The notes under the pieces were generated by a model. It was not told the origin of the DNA and searched no databases. It worked only from the letters and a program-made list of their open reading frames with translations. Shown here piece by piece: positions 54,814 through 62,560 of a DNA stretch of 64,000 nucleotides. The position numbers and the translations under genes are program-made. This DNA is from Blautia coccoides (lineage in GTDB: Bacteria; Bacillota; Clostridia; Lachnospirales; Lachnospiraceae): assembly GCF_034355335.1 (NCBI RefSeq), contig NZ_CP136422.1:2700501-2764500 (forward strand), in the 5' to 3' direction. The first letter of the stretch is position 1. Each line of letters opens with the position of its first letter.

Positions 54814-55743
54814 TTAAATATCAAGTATTCCGTTCATAAATGCAATGATTCCGGCCTCAACGTCATCCTTAATATCGCTGTAATTATGTATTTCATGGCG
54901 ATATCCCGAATAGACCTTGGTTATCACATTATGGCCGGTATCACACAGCCAGTTTGAGACTTCATAGATTCCTTTTCCATATTCTCCTACGGGATCCTGA
55001 TCACCTCCGATATTGTAAAATGGAAGAGATTTTGGTACTTTTTCAGCCCACTGTATACCTTCTACCGCCATCATCATTTGGGTGAAATCAAAGAGTGAGC
55101 GGTTACTGGTGGGTTTCGTAAAAGCGTCAAAAGGATCTTCTGCGTGGTCGCGCTGTACATAAGGGTCAGCACAGATCCATTCATTTCCGATTGTGACATC
55201 ATCGCATCGCTCGCACATCCATCCCATTAAGATGCCTGTGAATTCCGGATCAGAGTCCATTCCCCGCCCGTCATCCAAGGATTTTTTGAGAAGCTCAGCA
55301 GCATTATCTGCGCCTCTGAAGATTCCTGTTGTACCACAGATGGTAACACCTGCCAGATCATCTCCATATTTTGCGGCATAATCTCTGGCAATAAAAGATC
55401 CCATACTGTGACCGAAAATGAAATATGGAAGATTTGGATATTTCTCACAGACTACTTTTTTTAGTGTATGTTCGTCCTCCATCATAGTGCGGAAACCCGC
55501 ATCACCCCAATCACCCCATACACCGCTGACCGTTGCCGTTTTTCCGTGTCCTACATGGTCGTCGGCAGCTACAATGTAACCGGCATCCATGAATTTTACG
55601 ATCATGTGCAGATATCGCCTTGAATGTTCCCCGAATCCATGAATGATCTGTACAATTCCTTTTGGTTTGGCAGCCGGGGCATAAATCCACCCCTGCACCT
55701 GGTCACGTTTGTTGTAAGATGGAAAGCTTACTTCATGCAGCAT
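54814..55743 (-). CDS. Alpha/beta-hydrolase, monoacylglycerol-lipase-like (Hydrolase_4)
   Basis: A 309-residue cytoplasmic hydrolase. It shows HGFGEHSRRY, AADDHVGHGKT, the nucleophile FGHSMGSFIARDYA, the acid in GGDQDPVGEYG and histidine in SGYRHEIHNY, a full triad of the lysophospholipase group. GGAGGTG precedes the ATG. Substrate unknown. It is alone between convergent tsf and the flavodoxin-like gene. Confidence 0.9.
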   Translation of the reverse strand: MLHEVSFPSYNKRDQVQGWIYAPAAKPKGIVQIIHGFGEHSRRYLHMIVKFMDAGYIVAADDHVGHGKTATVSGVWGDWGDAGFRTMMEDEHTLKKVVCEKYPNLPYFIFGHSMGSFIARDYAAKYGDDLAGVTICGTTGIFRGADNAAELLKKSLDDGRGMDSDPEFTGILMGWMCERCDDVTIGNEWICADPYVQRDHAEDPFDAFTKPTSNRSLFDFTQMMMAVEGIQWAEKVPKSLPFYNIGGDQDPVGEYGKGIYEVSNWLCDTGHNVITKVYSGYRHEIHNYSDIKDDVEAGIIAFMNGILDI

Positions 55744-55922
55744 AAAAATACACCTCCATTATGATAAAATTTATAACTACTTTTATTGTAAAGGGCAGAG
55801 ATGGATGTGTCAAACGGATTCGGATTTATATATACTTAATAGAAAAGAAGATATTGGTCTGGATTTGACTGAAAAAATAAACTGTTGACCTGGGGAAGAG
55901 GGTTTGCCGAAAGTTGAAATAT

Positions 55923-56615
55923 TCATAACTTCCATGGACGGTTTTTCCCATTCCACCCTTTCTTATTCCAGTAATTTACATCTGCATCGTTCCATCCTTT
56001 TTTCTGTATAAAACGCATGAGGTGAAAAAATGCTTTGGTTTTGATGCCAGGTGATACATGCCCCAGATTCATTTTGATTTTTTTAGCCAAGACAGTGGTT
56101 TTTTTGTCAATGCGACTTTTTAGTTTGGAATCCACGGTATTCCATGATACTGCTGCAACACCTACACCATATTTATAAGTTTTGGCAATGCCCCAAAAGA
56201 AGGTGCTATCAGCCATATCTTTGGTTGTACTTTTCATGCCCCCACCAGCAGCGGTAGATATACATACTGCCTGTTTTTGGAACATTTTTTCTTCTGGTCG
56301 GTGTACCATCCATCTATATCCATAATGATCTAAAAAAACTTTCATTGCTCCTGTTACGTGATATACGTATACAGGGCTTGCCAGTATGATCACATCCGCA
56401 CTATCTAGAGATTCAGTAATATATTTTAAATCTTCATAATGAGGACATAAGATTTCTGACTTTTCAAAACAGTTTGTGCATCCGATACAAAAAGAGTGGA
56501 AATCCCTGGGCAGAAAAAATTCAGTGACTTCACCGTCCAATTTTTCATAAAGCATTTTAGCAATATGATATGTTGAACCTTTATGGTTTTGACCATGTAT
56601 AACAGTAATTTTCAT
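55923..56615 (-). CDS. Flavodoxin-like NAD(P)H-dependent reductase
   Basis: A 230-residue FMN-binding protein. It shows ITVIHGQNHKGSTYHIAKML (FMN phosphate loop), the two-Cys CIGCTNCF motif, ADVIILASPVYVYHVTGAMK (second FMN contact) and a C-terminal helical region with conserved W and R residues. Two-cysteine members of this family are often iron-sulfur-flavoprotein-like, but the full CxxCxxCxxxxxC set is not seen. The ATG at 56615 follows AAAGGA; an in-frame start at 56693 adds 26 atypical residues. Confidence 0.85.
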   Translation of the reverse strand: MKITVIHGQNHKGSTYHIAKMLYEKLDGEVTEFFLPRDFHSFCIGCTNCFEKSEILCPHYEDLKYITESLDSADVIILASPVYVYHVTGAMKVFLDHYGYRWMVHRPEEKMFQKQAVCISTAAGGGMKSTTKDMADSTFFWGIAKTYKYGVGVAAVSWNTVDSKLKSRIDKKTTVLAKKIKMNLGHVSPGIKTKAFFHLMRFIQKKGWNDADVNYWNKKGWNGKNRPWKL

Positions 56616-57014
56616 TTTATATTTCCTTTCCATTTTATAGGTACCGATTCTTGTATTCACATTATAACATGCTTTGAATATAGGATGTTTCATTTTATTT
56701 TATGTTGTGACAAAGATCTTTAGTATCTTAGTTGCTTTTAGAAGGAGATTTATGGAGGAGCTTTTATTTTAGAACAAAAGAATCTTAAGATCGCAGGCTA
56801 TGTCGGAGGTGGACTGATGCTGTCTCTGTTTTACAAACAGAAGACAGGTGTACCACGAAGTGTCTTGTTGTATAAAATCTACATTTTAATGTGCTATGTA
56901 CAGTAACGGATAAAAGTCATAACAGAATTTAAATAGAAATTAAAAAGGTTTTTCTTTTGGAAAATATAGGATATAATGTAATAAAATAAACCGTAATCGG
57001 GCCGGGGAGGAAAT
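56616..57014. other. Intergenic region with possible gene remnant
   Basis: No intact gene is seen. GAAGGAG precedes an ATG at 56752 that stops after six codons; shifting one base at the TTTTATTTT run opens a frame to 56906 encoding ...LKIAGYVGGGLMLSLFYKQK... This looks like a truncated, frameshifted gene end but has no recognised family. The cas6 promoter is likely in the last 100 bases. Confidence 0.35.
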
Positions 57015-57923
57015 ATGTTCGAGTTCATAAATATTTTAACATTGCGTGCAACATATGAATGTCAGGAAGAAGGCAGGCTTCCTTCTTATTTGGGTTCTAC
57101 TATAAGAGGAATTTTAGGGCATTGTATCCGGGATTTCTGCTGTGAATATCCTGCTAAAAGATGCTTTCAATGTGAGAAAAAGAAAGGATGTCTCTATGTT
57201 CAATGTTTCAGTAATACCGGTGGGGAGGCAGGCGCAGTAAACCCATATGTGTTGTATGTACACGGAGAAGGAAGGGAGATATGGAAGAAAGGTGACTTAT
57301 GCGTTTTTGATCTTACATTACTCGGAAGAGGAGGAGAAAGAGCAGGCGTATATTTAGATGCCCTGTTGGCAGCAGAGCAGAAAGGATGGGGAGCAGCAAG
57401 ACTTTCCTTTCGGTTGATGCAGGTGATTGATTCAGGGTCGGGTAAGGTGATCTATGCCGGGGGAAAGAGCTGGATTCGTAATCTATCTCCCAGACCACTG
57501 CAGACAGCAGGCAGAAATGCATCTTATGCAAGCCTGTTTTTTGATACACCGCTTAGAATTGTATCAGGAGATAAGCTGTTTGATAAGCTCCCTTTTGAAA
57601 CCTTCATGCAGTTTCTTATCCGCAGAATATCACTTCTGACAAAAGCATACACGGATTATCAATTGGAGTGGAATGAGGAGGAACTGCTGAACCAGGCCAG
57701 AAAAATCAAAACTTTAGATGAATACTGGAGGGAAATACCTTTCACCAGGTATTCTATGAATCAAGAAGAAGGAAAGCTAAAACTTCCATCCAGAACAGGC
57801 TGGGTGCTTTATGAAGGAGATTTATCAAGTTTTGTGCCGATTCTGGAAGCTGGTAAATTTTTGCGTGTTGGCAAGGGGGCTACAATCGGCTTTGGACACT
57901 ATGAAATTTCTTATGATAAATAG
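57015..57923 (+). CDS. cas6: CRISPR pre-crRNA endoribonuclease Cas6 (RAMP)
   Basis: A 302-residue protein of the Cas6/PF10040 group. It has an N-terminal RAMP ferredoxin-like fold (INILTLRATYECQEEGRLPS), a four-cysteine cluster CFQCEKKKGCLYVQC, and the C-terminal G-rich loop VGKGATIGFGHYEI. It would cut pre-crRNA at the base of each repeat stem. GGGGAGG lies before the ATG. A CRISPR array starts 409 bases downstream on the same strand. No cas1/2, cas3, cas5, cas7 or cas10 gene is in the window. Confidence 0.88.
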   Translation: MFEFINILTLRATYECQEEGRLPSYLGSTIRGILGHCIRDFCCEYPAKRCFQCEKKKGCLYVQCFSNTGGEAGAVNPYVLYVHGEGREIWKKGDLCVFDLTLLGRGGERAGVYLDALLAAEQKGWGAARLSFRLMQVIDSGSGKVIYAGGKSWIRNLSPRPLQTAGRNASYASLFFDTPLRIVSGDKLFDKLPFETFMQFLIRRISLLTKAYTDYQLEWNEEELLNQARKIKTLDEYWREIPFTRYSMNQEEGKLKLPSRTGWVLYEGDLSSFVPILEAGKFLRVGKGATIGFGHYEISYDK

Positions 57924-58331
57924 AGGAAAGAATGAAAAGATAGTTTAAAATCGTAGTTTACGTATTTAAATAAAGTATATTTGGAAATTGCTTATTTATC
58001 ATTTTTAAGCAGAATAGAATGAGTCTAAATTATCAGCCCATTATTCGGTGGTGTTTCCATGGACTTCAATAAGGACTTCATTATTGCGGCAGTTCATATT
58101 GAAGGTAATAGGATAGGGACTCGGAGTTATAAGAGTTTTATAAATGTCAGGTGCGAATATGGAGTGAACATAGTTTTCCAGGGAGACTCGCACCTGAAAA
58201 AAGTATAAAAATGTGTAGTTATGGCGAATTTATGGATTATATTTCAACTTAAGGTTGCATTTTTTAGAGAAAAAGGTTAGAATTTAGTGGAAAGATACAA
58301 TATTTATATAGTGATATTGTGCATTTTTGCG
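57924..58331 (+). promoter_or_regulatory. CRISPR leader region
   Basis: A 408-base AT-rich region between cas6 and the first repeat, with no gene. It contains a hairpin CAGGTGCGA/TCGCACCTG (58148-58196). The decayed repeats lie at the far right end of the array, which places the leader here. Confidence 0.55.
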
Positions 58332-59091
58332 GTCACTTCCCTTGTGGAAGTGTGGATTGAAATATGGGTTGCACATGTGCATCCTCAGAGAACATATCGT
58401 CACTTCCCTTGTGGAAGTGTGGATTGAAATATGGCTGGACTGCCGGCAGACTTCCTGGAAGTGGGTCACTTCCCTTGTGGAAGTGTGGATTGAAATGCAC
58501 ATGACATCAAAATATCTCTTGTACTCCTCCGTCACTTCCCTTGTGGAAGTGTGGATTGAAATATAACTCCGGCGGCGCAACTGGCGGGAAGCGTCGCGTC
58601 ACTTCCCTTGTGGAAGTGTGGATTGAAATCCTACGTCCATGCTCCGCACTACAACAACAAAAGTCACTTCCCTTGTGGAAGTGTGGATTGAAATTTTTCA
58701 ACTAATTTTGATTTTGGATTGAATTATGTCACTTCCCTTGTGGAAGTGTGGATTGAAATATTGTACAGGGGACGGAATACAAGGAAAACGGCCAGTCACT
58801 TCCCTTGTGGAAGTGTGGATTGAAATCCTTACTGCTACCGTCCAGGGAATTATAGGTATGTCACTTCCCTTGTGGAAGTGTGGATTGAAATTTGATACAG
58901 AGGGCTGCGAAGGAGGACATGATTGGTCACTTCCCTTGTGGAAGTGTGGATTGAAATACTTGACTAATCCGAGGGTATGAAGAAAAGTCTGTAAATAGGA
59001 TTCTTCTATGATAAGACTTGGTGGAATGCTTAGAAATTAGGTATTCCACCTTTGTTTTATATATACCATCCAGAGGATGGCATGTCAATAG

Positions 59092-59114
59092 CAGGCGGCT
59101 TTTCCGCCTGTTTT
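59092..59114 (+). terminator. Terminator at the left end of the IS element
   Basis: CAGGCGG (59092-59098) with CCGCCTG (59104-59110), loop CTTTT, followed by TTTT on the plus strand. Oriented to stop transcription entering from the CRISPR array. Confidence 0.75.
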
Positions 59115-59128
59115 AACCAAACTGTTTT

Positions 59129-60370
59129 TTATTCTGGAAGCCGTCCCTCATACATAATACTCAGTTCACCGTAGACCTGGCCCCAGTTCCGGATGGTGGT
59201 AGTCCACCTTTTTGTTGCTTCAAAAGTGGCTAGATACAGGGCTTTCAGCAGCGCTGTATCGCTCGGAAATACACTTCTCTGCTGGTTTAATTTCCGATAC
59301 GTGGAATTCAGGGATTCTATGGCATTGGTCGTGTATATGACCTTCCGGACATCTGCTGAAAACTTGAAGATCGGAGAAATAGAATCCCAGTTATCCTTCC
59401 AGCGTTTCATGGAATTCGGATATTTTGGTGTCCATTTCTCTGTTACCCTCTCAAGGGCTGCCAGAGCTTTCTTTTCGTCTGGCGCCTGATAGATTGTCTT
59501 CAGATCCGTTGCAAAAGCCTTCCTGTCTTTATCCGGAACATATTTCAGGGTATTTCTTACTTGATGGACAATACAGCGTTGATATTCTGTTTTGGGGAAG
59601 GCAGCCGCGATGGCTTCTTTGATCCCGGCCAGACCGTCGGCACAAAGGATCAGGATGTCTTTTACACCCCGGTTTTTTAATTCATTCAGAACAGAAAGCC
59701 AATATTTAGAGCTTTCATTATCTCCAACCTGAATGGTAAGGACTTCCTTTTTTCCTTCCGTATTGATCCCCAGGATCACATATGCCGCTAGTTTGCGGAT
59801 CACCCCGTTATCCCGGACAGAATAGTGGATCGCATCGATAAAAAGGATCGGATATACTTCATCTAAGGGACGGTTCTGCCAGTCTTCGATCTGAGGAAGG
59901 ATCTTATCTGTTACATCAGAAATAAATCCTTCCGAAGTTTCAAAGCCGTAAATATCTTCGATCGTTTCAGAAATCTGTCGGGTGGTCATCCCTTTGGCGT
60001 ACATAGAAATGATCTTCTGATCAATATCTGAAATATCTTTCTGGCGTTTTTTTACGACCTGAGGCTGAAAAGTGGATTTGCGATCCTGAGGGACCTCAAT
60101 CTCCATGGTACCATAACTGCTGTTTACGCGTTTGCGTTTGTAGCCATTTCGGTAATCCTCGTTATCAGAGCGTTCAGATTTTTCATATCCCAGATGATCC
60201 TCCATTTCTGCTTCCATCATTTCTTTGATTGTTCCACCCAGAAGATCTTTCAGAGCATCCTGAATATCTTCAGCTGTCTGAATATCGTATTCTTCCAGGA
60301 GCTGATGGATAATGTTACGTTTTCCTTCTGTCATTTGTACCCGATGTACAGGTTTCTTCTCTCTTGCCAT
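59129..60370 (-). CDS. IS256-family transposase
   Basis: A 413-residue DDE transposase of the Transposase_mut type. It has the N-terminal block (EMMEAEMEDHLGYEKSERSD), the acidic triad in LFIDAIHYSVRD, ILCADGLAGIKEAI and TTNAIESLNSTYRKL, and the C-terminal LYLATFEATKRWT. Reading frame and motifs are intact, so the element may be active. The ATG at 60370 follows GGAGGG; the open frame extends 19 codons further with no ribosome site. Confidence 0.95.
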   Translation of the reverse strand: MAREKKPVHRVQMTEGKRNIIHQLLEEYDIQTAEDIQDALKDLLGGTIKEMMEAEMEDHLGYEKSERSDNEDYRNGYKRKRVNSSYGTMEIEVPQDRKSTFQPQVVKKRQKDISDIDQKIISMYAKGMTTRQISETIEDIYGFETSEGFISDVTDKILPQIEDWQNRPLDEVYPILFIDAIHYSVRDNGVIRKLAAYVILGINTEGKKEVLTIQVGDNESSKYWLSVLNELKNRGVKDILILCADGLAGIKEAIAAAFPKTEYQRCIVHQVRNTLKYVPDKDRKAFATDLKTIYQAPDEKKALAALERVTEKWTPKYPNSMKRWKDNWDSISPIFKFSADVRKVIYTTNAIESLNSTYRKLNQQRSVFPSDTALLKALYLATFEATKRWTTTIRNWGQVYGELSIMYEGRLPE

Positions 60371-60648
60371 AATAAAAGGCCCTCCTATGATTATTTTGAT
60401 TTTATCATAGAAGAACCCTTCAATCACATATTTACAGAAAAAGTTTCACACTCCCACTAATCCTCCGTATCTCCCCTATAATAGTCACTTCCCTTGTGGA
60501 AGTGTGGATCGAAATCAGCAACAGCAGTTTACGTTCCCCATTGACACCTGTCACTTCTCTTGCGAAAGTATCGGCTGAAAGAAGTAAAAAGGATATTATT
60601 TGTATGTAATACGAACATCACCTCCCATGCACAAGTGTAGATCACAAC

Positions 60649-61144
60649 TGTCTAACCATTGTCCACCATATATCTATTTGAACGTACTAACCATATAAAA
60701 TCGAAAATTTGCATTATAAAAATTAAATAGAATATTTCCGGACATTCAAAGCCGCTTCCTTTACAGAGTACAGTTTCATAGCCCTATTCTATCGGCACGC
60801 AATTTACTATAAAAAGCTGAATTTAAAAACCTACACATATAAAACTATAAAAATAAGTTACCAAAGGGAAGTTAAAATGGTGATTGCCACAAGAAATGAT
60901 ATTTTCACAAAAATTCATGAGCATAGAAATCAATACGAACATCACCCTGGGTAAGACAAGGAATCTTCACTCTATTCTGCAGAAAAAAATACTCCTTTTT
61001 GATAAGGATCACCATACTGGATTCTTACCGAAAAGGAGTTATTTATACCCCAAAGCTTAACAGCTCTGTCATTACACATTCGGTTATAACAAACGATGTA
61101 TTCAAACTGTCAAAAACCAAAACCGCATCAGTGATTCCACCCGC
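60649..61144. other. Intergenic region beyond the CRISPR array
   Basis: No gene is seen. It is AT-rich with a 15-bp sequence AATACGAACATCACC (60932-60946) that repeats 60608-60622 at the decayed CRISPR end. A long imperfect hairpin lies at about 60987-61044 (ACTCCTTTT with AAAAGGAGT) and may be the terminator of the LytTR gene. Confidence 0.5.
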
Positions 61145-61870
61145 CTAAAACAACCATTCTTCTCTCTCTCGTTGAAATAGGTAACTATTGAACTGTTTCT
61201 CAATGTTTCCCCGGTCTCGTTTTCGGAAGGGAACAGCTTCCCCGGTGTCCATGATAAAATTCAGGTTATGTATCTTCACTGCGCGGTCCATATTGACCAT
61301 ACAGCCGCGGTAGCAGGACAGAAACTGGATATATGGCAAAAGGAGCTGCTCTAGTTCTGCAAAAGAGAGGCGCAGCCGCAGGATTCCCTGTCTGTCGGTA
61401 TGTATCTGTACATAATGTTCATCGCGGTCACACCACAGGATTTCTCTGAGGAGTATTTTCCTGCCGCCAATACTGATAAAACGTGCATTTCGGAGTTTTA
61501 TCATGTTCACCAATTCCATAGTTCTTGAAAAATCTTTGAATTTATAAGGCTTCACCAGATAACCGCTGGCCCTGACCTCGTAGCTGTCCAGGGCGTGGTC
61601 ACGGCTGGTGGTGATAAAGACAAGTGCAACCAGATTGTCGGACTCACGAATCTTTTTGGCAGTGTCTATGCCTGAGATTCCATTCATATACTGATCTATA
61701 AAAATCATATCATATGTTTCCGGAGAAAAATTCTCCAGAAATAATTCTCCGCTGTCAAATTCATCAATCTGAGGGTGTTCACCTGCAAAATTTTCTCCGA
61801 TATATCGGAAAAGATTTTTTTTGATCTCGTCCCTGCAAAATGCAAGGTCGTCAACAATTGCAAATCGCAT
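61145..61870 (-). CDS. LytTR-type response regulator
   Basis: A 241-residue regulator. The receiver domain (1-125) shows acidic VDD at residues 7-8, the phosphoacceptor Asp in MIFIDQYMNG, the TTS Thr and the KPY Lys. The LytTR DNA-binding domain follows (about 135-230, ILWCDRDEHYVQIHT, FLSCYRGCMVNMDRAV, VPFRKRDRGNI). Such AgrA/VirR-like proteins answer to HPK10 kinases, but no kinase gene is adjacent in the window. AGAGGG lies before the ATG. It is divergent from the DUF2304 gene. Confidence 0.92.
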   Translation of the reverse strand: MRFAIVDDLAFCRDEIKKNLFRYIGENFAGEHPQIDEFDSGELFLENFSPETYDMIFIDQYMNGISGIDTAKKIRESDNLVALVFITTSRDHALDSYEVRASGYLVKPYKFKDFSRTMELVNMIKLRNARFISIGGRKILLREILWCDRDEHYVQIHTDRQGILRLRLSFAELEQLLLPYIQFLSCYRGCMVNMDRAVKIHNLNFIMDTGEAVPFRKRDRGNIEKQFNSYLFQREREEWLF

Positions 61871-62173
61871 AATATATTCCCTCTTTCTGTATTGTAAAAT
61901 ATAAATTCGTTAATCATTATCGCAGAAATATTATCACTGTGTCAACAATTTCCGGAGAAAATTTAGCTAAACGCTAAAACAGGCCAGAAAATGCAAAAAC
62001 AAGCCAACCTGTTGAAAATGGTCACAGAATCAGATATTTTAAAATTGAGCAAGTATTAGTATTCATTAACATTTAACAAGCAAAAGTGCAGGAAGAGATA
62101 AAGCATGCAGGTGAAGCACCGGTTGCTTATCTGGGACAATTAATACGAAAAGTATGCAGGGAGGCGGAGACAT
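61871..62173. promoter_or_regulatory. Divergent region with direct repeats, possible LytTR site
   Basis: AAAACAGGCCA (61976-61986) and AAAACAAGCCA (61996-62006) are direct repeats 20 bases apart; TTAGC/GCTAA lies just upstream. LytTR proteins bind direct repeats about 21-22 bases apart. The DUF2304 gene starts 168 bases later. The assignment is tentative. Confidence 0.35.
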
Positions 62174-62530
62174 ATGGGTTGGATTTTAAAAATATTTGCT
62201 GTATTGGTGGGAGTTTTTATGATGTGTATGGTCACCAGGACGGCAAAACAGAAAAAAATGAATGAAGTGCAGTCTATTTTTTGGTTTATAGGGGCCATAG
62301 GTATCATCTTTATGGGGCTGTTCCCCGGCGTGCTGGCATGGATGGCCAATATACTGGGGGTTTGGTGGGCACCGGCAATCCTGATTTTTTTTCTGATCGT
62401 GCTGCTTTTATTCATAGGCTTTAATCACGCCAAGGAAATCTCCATACTGAAAGCAGAGGTAACAGAATTATCCATGCAGGTCAGCCTGCTGAAATATGAA
62501 AAGGAACAAAGAGAAGCCAAAGAATCATAA
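62174..62530 (+). CDS. DUF2304 membrane protein
   Basis: A 118-residue protein with three hydrophobic segments (about 1-22, 35-60 and 68-88) and a charged C-terminal coiled coil (KEISILKAEVTELSMQVSLLKYEKEQ). This matches the DUF2304 layout, a small family often found near glycosyltransferases and exopolysaccharide genes. GGGAGGCGGAG precedes the ATG. It is 30 bases upstream of the next gene, probably one operon. Confidence 0.8.
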   Translation: MGWILKIFAVLVGVFMMCMVTRTAKQKKMNEVQSIFWFIGAIGIIFMGLFPGVLAWMANILGVWWAPAILIFFLIVLLLFIGFNHAKEISILKAEVTELSMQVSLLKYEKEQREAKES

Positions 62531-62560
62531 ATCGGGAACAACAAAAGGAATGGGAAGTTT

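Larger units (their letters stand above)
58971..60455 (-). mobile_element. IS256-family insertion sequence inside a CRISPR spacer
   Basis: A 1485-bp element flanked by the exact 8-bp duplication ACTAATCC (58963-58970 and 60456-60463). Its ends are imperfect inverted repeats of about 29 bp (19 of 29 identical, with the shared TCTGTAAATA), and a second paired block TTCTTCTATGATAA lies at 59001-59014 and inverted at 60402-60415. It carries one intact transposase gene. The 8-bp duplication and transposase type define the IS256 family. A hairpin near its left end (59092-59110) would block incoming array transcription. Confidence 0.93.
58332..60648 (+). CRISPR. CRISPR array, ten canonical repeats plus three decaying ones, split by an IS element
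   Basis: Canonical 32-bp repeats start at 58332, 58399, 58465, 58531, 58598, 58663, 58728, 58795, 58860 and 58926, with 33-35-bp unique spacers. The repeat has a perfect stem CACTTCC-CTTGT-GGAAGTG and ends GTGGATTGAAAT, a type I-C-like form. The tenth spacer is interrupted by the element at 58971-60455. After it lie a repeat at 60484 (one change), a clearly degenerate one at 60550 and a very decayed one at 60617, keeping the 66-67-bp period. No adaptation genes are in the window. Confidence 0.97.

Noticed and set aside
58148..58196. Hairpin downstream of cas6 as a terminator
   Set aside because: The stem is followed by A residues, not T, on the plus strand, and the loop is 31 bases; it is not a normal intrinsic terminator.
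58695..58727. Spacer 6 contains TTTTGGATTGAA, like the repeat end
   Set aside because: A short AT-rich match to the repeat tail; spacing of neighbours is normal, so it is not an extra repeat.
58284..58980. Open frames on both strands through the CRISPR array, with repeated peptides
   Set aside because: They are translations of the 32-bp repeats and spacers; repeat structure and lack of ribosome sites exclude coding.
58989..60437. IS ends placed at the inner CTGTAAATA inverted repeat
   Set aside because: No matching target duplication flanks these points. The outer ends at 58971 and 60455 are flanked by identical ACTAATCC and restore a 33-nt spacer.
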